This document shows positions 22,206-34,684 of a stretch of DNA of 60,000 nucleotides, in pieces. Position 1 is the stretch's first letter. Every line of letters starts with the position of its first letter. Location of the stretch: the NCBI GenBank assembly GCA_012295275.1, contig CM022669.1:234911-294910 (forward strand), in the 5' to 3' direction. The notes under the pieces were generated by a model, which saw nothing but the letters and a program-made list of their open reading frames with translations, ran no database searches and was not told the origin of the DNA. A program made the position numbers and the translations under genes. This DNA comes from Chrysomallon squamiferum (taxonomy: Eukaryota > Mollusca > Gastropoda > Neomphalida > Peltospiridae).

Positions 22206-23640
22206 AATTACTTACAGGGTTCTCACGGGGTCTCGAAATACGGAAAAGGTCAGAACAATTAAAAATTGTTTTTCCGACCGGTAAAGGACCTTATATATTA
22301 TGAAATCCTATAAAAATCCGGAAAAGTATTTAAAAGTTACGAACGTTCTACCGTTCAGATAATTGCTTATAGTCCTTTTCCTTACGCTGTTTTATTTTAA
22401 ACTTGTCACAAAAAGTTGTATTTAATGTTTGGTGGGCGATTCTAGTGACTTTGTTATTTCATCCCTTGATTATCTTCGATACCATTCGTCAACCCACAAT
22501 GTTTGAAGTAGCTCGCGGATGGAAGTGGATCCGCGCCAAGTTTGTGAATTTAATGGACGGCTGATAAAATTTTGGTTCTTATAGTTATTTTGACCTACTC
22601 GGAAAAAACTTTGGGTTATGCAAGCAAAGCGCGTGTAGCATTCAAACGAAGTAAACTGTCATCGGTGAGCACTGTTTTATTCGGTGAAGACTGATCGCAA
22701 AATCGTATTGTTCAGACCTCTGTAAAATTAAAAAACATTGTTAGTGTCAGCTTTATATCAGTGCACTGTAATCATTTTAAGATAGGAACGTATGCTTCCT
22801 TTTTGTTAGTAAATAATTTAAAAAACAACAACAACAACAACAAAATACCACTTTTTTCTATGATTTTTGTTTGATAGATGTTATTGTGGTGCCCAAGTTT
22901 AATAAAATTTCAACCTGTTTTACATGGCCATGCGTGATTTTGAGTATTTTCAAAAATACGTTAGAGCCAACGAAGTTGATTAGCCACTACACTGAATGTG
23001 ATCAGAGGAAGAAAACACAGATATAAAACAATGTACTTCGTTGGCTTGATTGTGATACAAACGAACCAGTGCTGGATACGAGAACGGAAATCTTAAAGAT
23101 GCTTTAGAGAGGTTAGTTACATTTTTATGTTGTAAAATATTGAGTCAAACCTTTTCTAACAGGGAAAAGATCCTTGGACTTTTTTTTTTAGATCTTTGGC
23201 CCAGGGCACTTCAGTTTCGGTGGCCCATTATTAAATTACATGACAAATAATTTTAAAACAATTAACTAAAATGAATGAAAAAGAATATAAGTTAGGTTCC
23301 AAAAAACACGTCTTATTTTATAGTTCTCATTTTTACTAACTCTAAGAATAACTGCGCAGTTTGTAATATAGGCACAGTAATATAATGTATTACACAGTAA
23401 TATTTAGCTTTGAAGTGTTGTGTCCTTTATTTTATTTTTAAATTATGCACATCACATTATATTTTTCTCTTCTTTTTTAAAAATTCTTTACATAAGATAT
23501 TTATTATACTGATATTCGCGGTGATTTCTGTTTAATAAAAAAACTAATTTTAAATTATTACATTTATTTATAAAGGAAATTGCCCCTTTTGCCCCCGCTT
23601 GAAACCGACCATGGTTAGATCTACAGAATTATGGAGTTTT
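22206..23640. mobile_element. Possible decayed hAT-like element(s)
   Basis: CAGGGTTCTCACGGGGTCTC near 22216 resembles the ends of hAT-type elements, and repeated GGAAAAG/CCGGTAAAGGACC motifs follow. A second patch (GGCCCAGGGCACTTC near 23202, TTGCCCCTTTTGCCCCCGC near 23580) is also typical of old transposon ends. No clear matching right terminus or 8-bp duplication was found, so the boundaries and even the presence of an element are uncertain. A 12-bp inverted repeat AGCCAACGAAGT/ACTTCGTTGGCT lies at 22965 and 23035. Confidence 0.25.
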
Positions 23641-25960
23641 TCACCTGTTTAATGTAATACAAGAGAATCTGTAAGGAGCTCTTTAATACTGCTGATTATT
23701 TATATTTGGCTATGAAAATAAAACTGAAAAAAAAAAAAAAAAATCCCAAAACAGCAAACATGCCCCTGCAGAACAGGTGAGCGCAGTTAATATTAAAATT
23801 CTCTGTAATTGTTTACATTGCTTGGAGGTCTGGCAGCTATCTCGTTAAACAGTTTGTTGAGTAAACTGTAAAATATGAACTTCATAAAACGTCCAGCGAA
23901 TGTAGCACGTGATTATTAAATTAATATGTTGTAAATATCTAGTAATTGTAAAATTCACACTTTGTGTGGAACTTATTTAATAATTTAGACTGTTTAAACA
24001 TCAGGTAAATGTAATATTGAAAAAGTATTAAATGTACATGTCAGGGTTAAACTCAGCTAGAAACCAAAAATGTAGATTAAATTTTTAGCGAAATGTAGCA
24101 TTTTAATTTTTGTAATTGGTTACTTACTACGTTGTTTAAATATCCAGTAACTCTAAACTTATTTACACATATATTTATTAAAATGTACTTGTGGCGGTGC
24201 CAGTAGAATAGTCTCATAACAGTATTTACACTCAGGAATTATTATTTTATTGTTTTCAGTGATATGAACGCTCATAAAATAATCCTGTTTCTAAACTTTG
24301 GAGCGAAAAAGATACAGTGATAATTCACAGTTTCGCACCAAATTTTAAAATAATGCGATCACCAAATGCATAATAATACATTAATTATCTTTCTTTTACT
24401 TGTCAGTAGCAAATGTTTTATTATGTACTTCTCGACATACATACGCACACACACACGCACGTATACGCACAGTCACGCAGACACACATTTTTCTGTTTTT
24501 AATCAATGCTGCAGCACGAGCAATATTTTGTAATAGATCGTTTTTTTTTCCGTGATAATTTCTGCTTCATCGTAAACTAGAATTTTAATTGGCCTATAGC
24601 AGCTTTCAGATAAAAATAAAAAAAGAAGAGTAAAATAAAAATAATTAGTGATATTATGCATTTAACTGATCACATTATTTCAAAGACTGGCACGACTTTG
24701 TAAAACAGTTTATAGTTTATAACAAGGACAGCTTTAATTGGTAATCTGGGTTAATTAAATACACATATGTTTTAGTTAGAGAATATTTATCTGGATTGAG
24801 AGGTAACCGAAATTTAGATTTTTGATACTATTTTTACTAAAACGTTTTTAAAAGATTAACAACATGAAAAAAAGAAAAAAAAAAAGAAAAGAAAAAAAGA
24901 ATTAGATTTGGCGTCCTTTCGTTATTGTATGCATTCATGCGTCTGTATGATCAAACGAACATTTCTGATGAGCAATTTATGTACCTACTAAAATCTTGCG
25001 CAAATATCAACAAAATAACATTAACAAACACCGTTCTTTTTCTACATATATTAACTGTTACTGCTCCGGTAGTCAAACTCAGAGAAGGTTAACGTCCATA
25101 TAAAAAAAAAAAAAAAAAAAAAAAATCACGTGTCAGTTATAACCATTATAAGCGATACTTCTGCACGAGCGATCGACTGGCTTGATAGGCGTTAAAAGCA
25201 TGAAAGGATTCGGTCAAAGGTATTTGATACCAGATTTGTCACCTGTTACTATAGTATTCACGACAATGTAATTTGAAATCATAGTTACATCATTAGCCAA
25301 TGATTATAGTGTATTATAATTTTTCTTTATCAAATTAAATAAAAATACTACTTTGTTTCTTTTCCAGTTTTCATTCTTTCTTCTTTTTTTTTCATTCATT
25401 TATTCCCTTCTTTTTACTGTTGTTGTTTTATGATTATCATCACATCAACATGTTGATCACAATCAAATTATAACATTACTATTGTGGTAATTAATTTTAT
25501 CCATACAGTCTTTAGCATTATGGAGCTTTGATTATGGATAATTAATTAAAATTCCCTTCCTAGGTCTTTACAAAGGTAAAGAATAACGCCATGAACTCCT
25601 CAGGGTTTGTACTATATTACGCACATAAAGAAAAGATCAGTTTACAGCATAGGCATTTAAAAATTTGTTTAGATTTAATAAGATTTTCATTTTTGTTCAT
25701 CTCAAAATAGAAATGTATGTGTTAGTTGTTGACTGTTTAATTCTATATGGTCTGAAACGATTTTATTTAATATAGCGTGCAATATATACTTGTTTGTAAA
25801 TGAATTTGTTTAATACCATTACTTAATGAATTGTTCTTTATAGATGTCCGCGGATATATATGTGTGCGTGTGAAAGAGCGAGAGGGAGGGAGTCTGTCTA
25901 CTTTTAATAACTGGTAATGTTTAAAACAAAAATTATATTCATGGTTTTACTGACTAATCT
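23641..25960. other. AT-rich DNA without recognised genes
   Basis: Contains A-runs (about 23727-23743 and 25101-25124) and a degenerate (CA)n near 24440-24485. No supported exon. Confidence 0.45.
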
Positions 25961-26205
25961 TATTACGTCATTTTACTGCAGTGCAACATTATGTTTACAT
26001 ATATTTCCTGTACTTACCGAAATTTCCTTTTGACTGCCACCCAAATTAGATCAAAACGAGGTTATACGTTCCCATGTAATTAACCAGACTGTTATTTATA
26101 TCAATTCGTTTTGTTTTTTTTAAAAATAATATTTGACATTTATAAATTATATGTACAGGAAATATATTAAAACATAAGAGTGTACTGCAGTAAAATGACG
26201 TAATA
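25961..26205. mobile_element. 245-bp foldback element / MITE
   Basis: The 53-bp arms 25961-26013 and 26153-26205 are inverted copies of each other with 6 mismatches (about 89% identity). The outer 22 bp (TATTACGTCATTTTACTGCA plus GT) are perfect. Treating the outermost TA as a target duplication leaves TTACGTCATTTTACTGCA as the terminal repeat. The interior has no ORF. Confidence 0.75.
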
Positions 26206-26287
26206 TTGTAAAGGTGTTATCAAGAATGGGATATATTGATATGAAAGTTATCCCATTATCTGTATCTTTTTCTTGCATGCACTTTAG

Positions 26288-26288
26288 G

Positions 26289-26321
<33 letters not shown>

Positions 26322-26326
26322 CACAA
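26288..26326. repeat. (AC)n microsatellite
   Basis: ACAC repeats with single G interruptions. Confidence 0.9.
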
Positions 26327-26471
26327 AACGCCTCTGGTATAATTCGATATCTCTACTCACGTCATGCTCTCGTTTAGACCTAAAATTTAAATGTACGTGC
26401 ACCTGACCAAGGCACCACAATATACCTCTGGTTACGTTATTATTATCTTTTAGAGAATGATGCCCGTCACA

Positions 26472-26549
<78 letters not shown>
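26472..26549. repeat. (CT)n microsatellite, about 78 bp
   Basis: Pure CT run immediately upstream of the putative promoter/first exon region. On the other strand it reads (GA)n. Confidence 0.95.
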
Positions 26550-26554
<5 letters not shown>

Positions 26555-26559
26555 TGTGT

Positions 26560-27059
26560 GTATATATTTTGTGTCTATGTGCCTGTTTTTCTCTCATGTC
26601 GCCAAACATTTACCATACCAACGGACTTTATGTTGAATGGGTTGCTACGCATCGTATTGCAGGTCCGCTAACTATTAACGGCATAAGTACCGTTCGATTG
26701 ACGTCATAAGCATGGCTACTTATCGGCTAAGTTAGGTCTCTCTCTCTGTGTTGTTAGCGCACACGAATAAGACTTGGTGTGGTAACCGCGCGTGTTCATT
26801 CACAGTTCACTGGCTATAGTTGCCATGTAGAGTGATTCAAAGCGATTTTTTTTTCTTTTATAATATTATTCATTGAATGTTGGACTAAAATACAAAACTA
26901 TTATATTCTGGAAAAGGGTTGACAAGTTAACAGCCGAATTTTTACCTTGGTGTTTTGAAAAGAAATATATTTAATTATTAAAATATTTTATTTATCAGTG
27001 AGGATGTCGTGTTTATTCTCTGTGATGTAATCATATCGCTAAGCCAAACGAAGAACAAG
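26560..27059 (+). promoter_or_regulatory. Candidate promoter and non-coding first exon for the NCX gene
   Basis: This stretch is richer in GC and CpG than its surroundings (GTAACCGCGCGTGTTC, TTAGCGCACACG). It contains a perfect TGACGTCA (CRE palindrome, 26699-26706) and ends in a good splice donor, AACAAG then GTAAGA at 27060. The exchanger coding exon needs an upstream 5' UTR exon, because its own acceptor (40471-40473) is followed by UTR. The 13.4-kb distance is compatible with an exchanger gene's first intron. No ORF is implied. The link to the exchanger is an inference; it could belong to another transcript or none. Confidence 0.28.
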
Positions 27060-27269
27060 GTAAGAAAGAGAGAAGAAAAAAAAAAGAGTTTAATTTAGTT
27101 GCCAATATTTTACTTTGCATATTACAGAGAACTGCATGATGTTTATTTATTTACTTTTTATTTTTTTTATTTTTTTTCCCTGCCTTACATGACATTATTG
27201 ACAATTATCATTTTTTAAATTATTATTACCTGGATATTTTGTTTGTTTGTTTTTGTTTATGTGTGTGTA

Positions 27270-27324
<55 letters not shown>

Positions 27325-30300
27325 CTTGTTCATGAATTGATTTTCACTTAATACATTAAAAATAAACTAGATTTTTTACTTGTAAACAATATCTACCTAG
27401 GGATTAATGTACAGAAATTATTAGAGTTAGTGGTATCATACTAGTTGGTGTTTTTTAAAATTATTATTAATAATATGATTATATCATCAAGTGTTTATAT
27501 ATATATATATACATATACATATATACACATACGCTCATTCACATCCACATACATGCAATCTAGATGTACACACACACAAACACACATACTGAAACACACC
27601 CAAAAACACATTAATACATATATAAAATTAATACAGCTTTAACCAAGGTTAATTTCTATTTAGTAATACTGCTTCTAATTTTTTTCCTTTAATTCAAATG
27701 TTTTTCAACACTAGTAAAATAATAAACCTATTAAAACATTTCAAAAAGTGTTTAATTAGCAACCTTTCTTTGAATTTTATATATTCAGCCTGAAGTTTTG
27801 TTTATATAATAAGAAATTTTTAGAACAAAGAAAAAATAGGAGATATTTCTAAATATATACAAAGTTTTTTGATGCCCTTCTGATCTTCATGGAGGTTGTG
27901 GAAGCAGGTTATTTTTAGCTGAGCTGTGAGTTTAAACCTGTTCAACTGTGGTATTTCCACTGTTAACTTGAAACCAAACCCACTTCATCCCAACACAGCC
28001 TATGCCTGTCTGTACTCTTCTAATCTGAAAGTTCATCTTTCCCCAGACTTACTGTATCTTTTTACCAAATATTCTAACAGAACCACAATTTTAGAAAATG
28101 GAAAAGGAGTGATCAGTATAGGTATATAAATTCAAATTGATCAAATCATTTCTAAAAATGCGATTATCTCATTGTGATAGGTTTCCAGATGAAGTTTGTG
28201 TGTAAAGACTTTTTTTAAAGATGTAATATGTCTGCCAACTGTTAGCTCCCTACAGGTATGTGCAGGCAGAAGACGACTGTAAAAGTATTCTGGTTTTTTA
28301 ATCATATATTTATACAAAAACAAGCAATTTATACAGAATCATTATTTAACATTAACATATATCAAAGAGAAAATCATATTTAATTAAAGAAACTTTTGGA
28401 GCAAATGTAAAAAAAATAATCATTGGTAAAAATGTTCCCCCTCAATTTTAAGTAAATTATTAAACCTCCATCACCATCATTACCATCATCATTGTTTCTA
28501 AACATCATAACAGTGACATTTAGCTGACTGCTTACAAATCTAAGCTATCAGTTTAAAAAGAGATCTATTCCCTGAGACTTTAATATGCAGACTGTTAGCC
28601 TGCCTGTAGTTGTAGCACCACACTGTTATCTGTAATGTTTCAAACTGAGCATTTTTAATTAACTCTGTCAGCTTCTGGTGATATCGCTTAATTAATCTGC
28701 TGGATTTTAACTATTTCAGTAGGTGGCAGGCACTGTGCTCTTTTTGTTTATTGTACTCATGTCTTGGCTTTGTTGTGATTGTATCTTTGAGTGGTTGTTT
28801 GTGTCAATGTTTGTTTGTGTGTCATTTGTATATGTTTACTGGAGTGTGAATGTGCTAACGTGTGAATGTGTTTGTGTGCATCAGTTTCTGTATATGTTTG
28901 TGTGTATATGCATGTATTTTTGTATATATGTAACAATATGTGTGTGAGTGTGTGAAATTACAAAAACACATTCCTGTTTAAATATCTTCAGTTATTAACA
29001 CACTGCTGGCAATCAGAATAATTTGTGTAACAAAATAAGTCTGAGTGAATAGAGCATTAATTAAATCTCATAGTATTCATAAATTTACTACATATAATAT
29101 TTAGGTATTTGTTGAGATAACACTCTTTATTGAATAACACTTATTGATACAGTGAAATATATTAATATTTGTTTGGTTTGTACATGGCTGTTTTGGGCAG
29201 CTATGCTATATCTACCTGCTGGTATACATGAAAGCATAATAATAAACCCAAGTAAAATGCAATAATAATCATTTGAAAAATATATGTTATATGTAATTAT
29301 TATAATTGTTTAAAATGTTTTTTATTCTAACAAAAATACCAAAATGATTATCATTAGAAAAAATAAAAATTTCTACTGTTACTCATTTTGTAAAATATTA
29401 ATTATATATTTATTCATTATTTTTATTTATTTGTATTTATTTACTGAAATATTTTTAATTCATTTTATTTCATTTATTTAAGTGTGTTTCTTTAATTTGT
29501 TTAACTATTATTTTATTGATTTATTTACCTCAGAATTACTTATTTCAACATTGTAACCTGTCACATTTTGTTGCAACTATTTTCTGTGTTGAAATATGAA
29601 CAGATTCAGAATTATGAAAACTGAGCTATTGTCAACTACTAACAGTTATAACACTTTCTTTGTTTATATATTTTATGATGTATTAATATCTTTAGAAATT
29701 TTAATTTCAAGCATATATTTATATTTAATTGACAACTGTTTTAACACAATATTTAATGTTACATATTACAGAAACCTATCTACAAACCTCTGCTACAAGT
29801 TTCCTTGCTTTATATCATACGTACCAAGTTAAAAACTAATTAATGAAATCTTCTAAAGTGATTACAAATTTATTTTGTATAAATTTACAAAATATGACAT
29901 ATATATGTGTTTTGTAAATTACTGCTGTTTTAACATATCAAGAACTTTTAAATTATATTTTGATGTGATATTAGTATTGTTTTGGAAATACTGACAATTT
30001 TAAAATTATTTTAATATATATCATGTTTATTATATTCATTTCTATATATTTAAAAATATATTAAATTTATTATCACCAAAATAATTTAATATATGTTGTT
30101 GATATTACTTTGAACATTTTTGCAATATTAGTAATTTTAGAAATAATTATTGCAAATGTATTTTTACCTCTTGTGACACTAAATGCTTTGTTTTTAATAT
30201 CAGCAAGTTACTATGTTACTTGATGAAATGATAATCAATAGATATTAGAGAATGTATAGCCCAATTAGCAGAAAAAAATCCTGTTTTGATCATATTCTAT

Positions 30301-32039
30301 AGTTAATTGACCACTGCCACACTAACTTAAACTCCATTGTTACCAGTTTGTATCAACAAGGATAATAACTCCCTGTGTATGTAGTAATTATTGATGTTTG
30401 CCAATAATTCAGAGATATATGAAATATGCAATTAGCTAACAACTGTAATTATCTTTTTGTAAGTAAATCAACAAATAAAAAGGCTGTGGAAGTGATTTTC
30501 CAACTGGTACTTTGTAAAGATATAAATTTAAAAAATAAAATAAAATAACTAATCATAGAAAAATACTGTGCTCAATACTAACACCAAATTTTTAATAGTT
30601 CTTTTTTGGGGGGTACTTTGTTGCTTTTTTTTCTCTTTTTAGATAACTTTATTTTTAAAATTTTAACAAAAGTGAAGTTTTATTTTGATTTGTTGTAAGT
30701 TTATATATTTCATTTATAAATTTTGAACTAAATTCTTTCCATATTTTATTACTTTGTTATAAGACTTCTTTTTTACTTTTCTATTTTAGATATTTAATTT
30801 TATTTATTTATTTATTTTTCTGCTGTTGATTATTATAGCATCACATACACACACACACACACACACCAGTATAAAAAAAGAAACTGAAAAATAATGTCCC
30901 CAACATTTTATATGATAATTTCATTTTTTAATTCTCAGTTGTAAAAAAAATTAAACAGGTAAACTCCAAATTATTCTTTATAGCAGTATGACTTGCTGCA
31001 TTTAGAAATGGCATTAAAATAGCATAAAAATAATATAATGTACTATGTAATTTTAAATATTAAAGGAAGTCAGTCATGGCTGAGTAATGTAGCACAGTGA
31101 GTTTCAGTTCTTGTAATTCCATATTCATCAAAGTTCTGTTTTAAACAAACAAGGACATATGTGGAAATCCCTTTCTTCTACTTTGTCTGTCTCAGAGAAA
31201 TAATAAAATGTTATTCTCAAATGGTAATGAACTTTCTTTCATTATCTTCTCCTTTTATCTAAACTAACATTTTCCTTATCCTTAAAGTGACTAACTTTGA
31301 TAAAATAAAATCAGATCAGCTGAAAATAGTGCAGTAATAACATTACTTAAAACAAGTTATATATATATCCAGTCCTTGAACATGTAAGAACTGAACATTT
31401 ACAATACAATTTTGTGCTATGGAAATCTATAAGATTCAGACACATTAGATGAAGTTTGCAATTTTCTGTCAAGAATACCTTGAATAAACATGAACTGATT
31501 TACAATAAAGAAATGAAATGAATAAATTATGAATTTTTTATTTAAAAAAAGGTTGAGTGTACAAAGCAAAGGTTGAGTGTAAGAATCATAAAATATTTTC
31601 TAAGTCTTTCTGCTCCTACTTCTATAAGTACACATTTAGACAGTACAGTTCAATTTATCATTTTGTTGTTTCACTTGAGTTAAAGCAAACAGCTCATACA
31701 GAACATAGCATGCACTTAGTTTCTTCTGTTAATTAATGACTGTTGGAAAACAAAATCAATCGTTTTTGGCTTAACATACCTATTCTTTGCCAAACTGGGC
31801 TTGCAGCCTGGTGATGTTAATATTACAACTTGAATCAATAATCTCTACCCAGATCAATAATCCACTCAGAAAAGGATTAGCGTAATTAATACAGGTAATC
31901 ATTTGCTAGTCAGCCAGGTAGAAAATCTGAGATATTGCATTTATTAATGAAGTGTTGTTGTTTTATGTTTGTTTTATACTTCAGAATATCAATATTTGTA
32001 AATGATTTTATTTATTTATCAGTGTCTGGGTGTTGTTAT
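27060..32039. other. Gene-free AT-rich stretch (possible first intron)
   Basis: Holds (GT)n at about 27262-27323, (TA)n/(CATA)n at about 27497-27560 and (CA)n at about 30845-30866, otherwise AT-rich sequence with no exon recognised. If 26560-27059 is the exchanger's first exon, all of this is intron. Confidence 0.4.
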
Positions 32040-33345
32040 GTTAGTGTTTATTAGGTATCTGTTACTATATTAATAAATTATATTAATAAATGTTTATTAA
32101 ATGTTTATTAACTGTCCAGTGTCAGTTGTTATATTAGTAAGTGTTTATTAACTGTCCAACGTCAGTTGTTATATTAATAAGTGTTTATTAACTGTCCAGT
32201 GTCAGTCGTTATATTAGTAAGTGTTTATTAACTGTCCAATGTCAGTTGTTATTTTAGTAAGTGTTTATTGACTGTCCAGTGTCAGTTGTTATATTAGTAA
32301 GTGTTTATTAACTGTCCAGTGTCAGTTGTTATATTAGTAAGTGTTTATTAACTGTCCAATGTCAGTTGTTATATTAGTAAGTGTTTATTAACTGTCCAGT
32401 GTTAGTTGTTATATTAGTAAGTGTTTATTAACTGTCCAGTGTCAGTTGTTATATTAGTAAGTGTTTATTAACTGTCCAGTGTCAGTTGTTATATTAGTAA
32501 GTGTTTATTAACTGTTCATTGTCAGTTGTTATATTAGTGTTTATTAACTGTCCAGTGTCAGTTGTTATTTTAGTAAGAGTTTATTAACTGTTCATTGTCA
32601 GTTGTTATATTAGTGTTTATTAACTGTCCAGTGTCAGTTGTTATATTAGTAAGAGTTTATTAACTGTTCATTGTCAGTTGTTATATTAGTAAGTGTTTAT
32701 TAACTGTCCAGTGTCAGTTGTTATATTAGTAAGTGTTTATTAACTGTCCAGTGTCAGTTGTTATATTAGTAAGTGTTTATTAACTGTCCAGTGTCAGTTG
32801 TTATATTAGTAAGAGTTTATTAACTGTCCAGTGTCAGTTGTTATATTAGTATTTATTAACTGTCCAGTGTCAGTCGTTATTTTAGTAAGTGTTTATTAAC
32901 TGTCCAGTGTCAGTTGTTATATTAGTATTTATTAACTGTCCAGTGTCAGTCGTTATTTTAGTAAGAGTTTATTAACTGTTCATTGTCAGTTGTTATATTA
33001 GTATTTATTAACTGTCCAATGTCAGTTGTTATTTTAGTAAGTGTTTATTAACTGTCCAGTGTCAGTTGTTATTTTAGTAAGTGTTTATTAACTGTTCATT
33101 GTCAGTTGTTATATTATTTTAGTCCAATGTCAGTTGTTATTTTAACTGTTTATTTGTCCAGTGTCAATTGTTATTTTAGTAGTGTTTATTAACTGTCCAG
33201 TGTCAGTTGTTATTTTAGTAAGTGTTTATTAACTGTCCAGTGTCAATTGTTATTTTAGTAAGTGTTTATTAACTGTCCAGTGTCAGTTGTTATTTTAGTA
33301 AGTGTTTATTAACTGTCCAGTGTCAATTGTTATATTAATATTAGT
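32040..33345 (+). repeat. Minisatellite, 40-bp unit, about 32 copies
   Basis: A unit beginning GTCAGTTGTTATATTAGTAA and ending TTATTAACTGTCCAGT repeats with a 40-bp period. Length variants lose 4-6 bp in the TAGTAAGTGTTT part (AGTGTTTAT, AGTATTTAT). Base variants include CCAGT/CCAAT/TTCATT and TATATT/TATTTT. Degenerate units mark both edges. No ORF of note. Confidence 0.95.
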
Positions 33346-34640
33346 TGAATGGAAAATATCTATTGTTATAATTGTCCATTGTTTGTCGTTAAGCTAATAT
33401 CTATTTAATGTCCAATATTTTACAGTTGTATTTTTTGTTGTTTGTGTTTTCATTATTATTGTTTATTAATTGTCTTTTTGTGTTATGTTCTGAGTGATTT
33501 TTATTGTGTACATTTGTATTACGTTGATCAGTGTGTAGTCTCCCTCATCAGCTCTGTTAAGTATATGTAAAGCATTAGATTTCATGTTTTATATTTTTTA
33601 AATTTCACCTCATATTCTTATTGTAATTATATTCACTAATTTATAGCATTTATTACATCAAAACCATTAATACAACATGTTGGATGGTTGCTAGGTTTTC
33701 AGTTTCATTTAATAACTGGTAGGAAATGAAATGTCTGTATGTCTGTTTATATACCAATTCCATGAAAAACAGTTACAGTTTCAAAGATCAGTGTCTTTCT
33801 GCCAATGTATTTATACAGCAACGATTTAGAGGAGATTTGTTATACTAATGAAACAATGGAGTCAGTGAATGTGAAAAAGATGCCAGAATTAGTGAGTGAT
33901 TTATTTCACATGAATGAACACTGATAGTTGGTGTGACAACAGGGTTCAGTACATTTTGTTCATCATTTTTTGTTTTGTTTATTTATTTCAGTATGTTTCT
34001 CTCTCCATTTTGTCTCATTATTTTCTGTCTTTTTTCTTTTTCTGCTTTCCTTTATTTTATTCTTTATTTCTGCTACATTCTTCCTTATCCTTCTTTTATT
34101 TTTTTATTTTTGTTTATTTTATGTTTATTTATCTTTTTATTAATTTTTCTTTCTTTACTTTTGTTTTTTAATTATTAATATTATCATTATTATTGTTATG
34201 AAAAACACTTTCTTTATTATTAAGATTAACATTTTTGTTTATTATTATTTTTAGTTTTGTTATTACTGTTACTGCCATAGCTGCTAATAATAATAAAAAA
34301 AAACATTTATAGAAAAGAAATAATTAAAAAAAATGCTATGGTTGTTGTTAGAAGAAGAAGAAGAAGAAGACAGTAATGCTTGTACAAATAAAAATATAAA
34401 AACAATATAGGAATAAAATAATATTTTAGAAAATCATTAACTGTGATGCTCTGTTTCTGTTACTAACACATAGTTAGTGCAATTAATAAAGACATTAAGT
34501 CTTCACTGTAAGAGTTTTACTTATCTTTACAGTCTGTCACAGTCTGCTGATTTGAAATGTGAACTGGGTTCTTTAGCTGCGATTTGTCTTCTCATTGAGA
34601 GCTTTGCCACCTGCACTTTCCATAAGGCCTTAAATCACTA

Positions 34641-34684
<44 letters not shown>

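Noticed and set aside
33914-34178. Phe/Leu-rich overlapping frames suggesting a membrane protein
   Set aside because: Explained by a T-rich tract; no splice sites or conserved motif.
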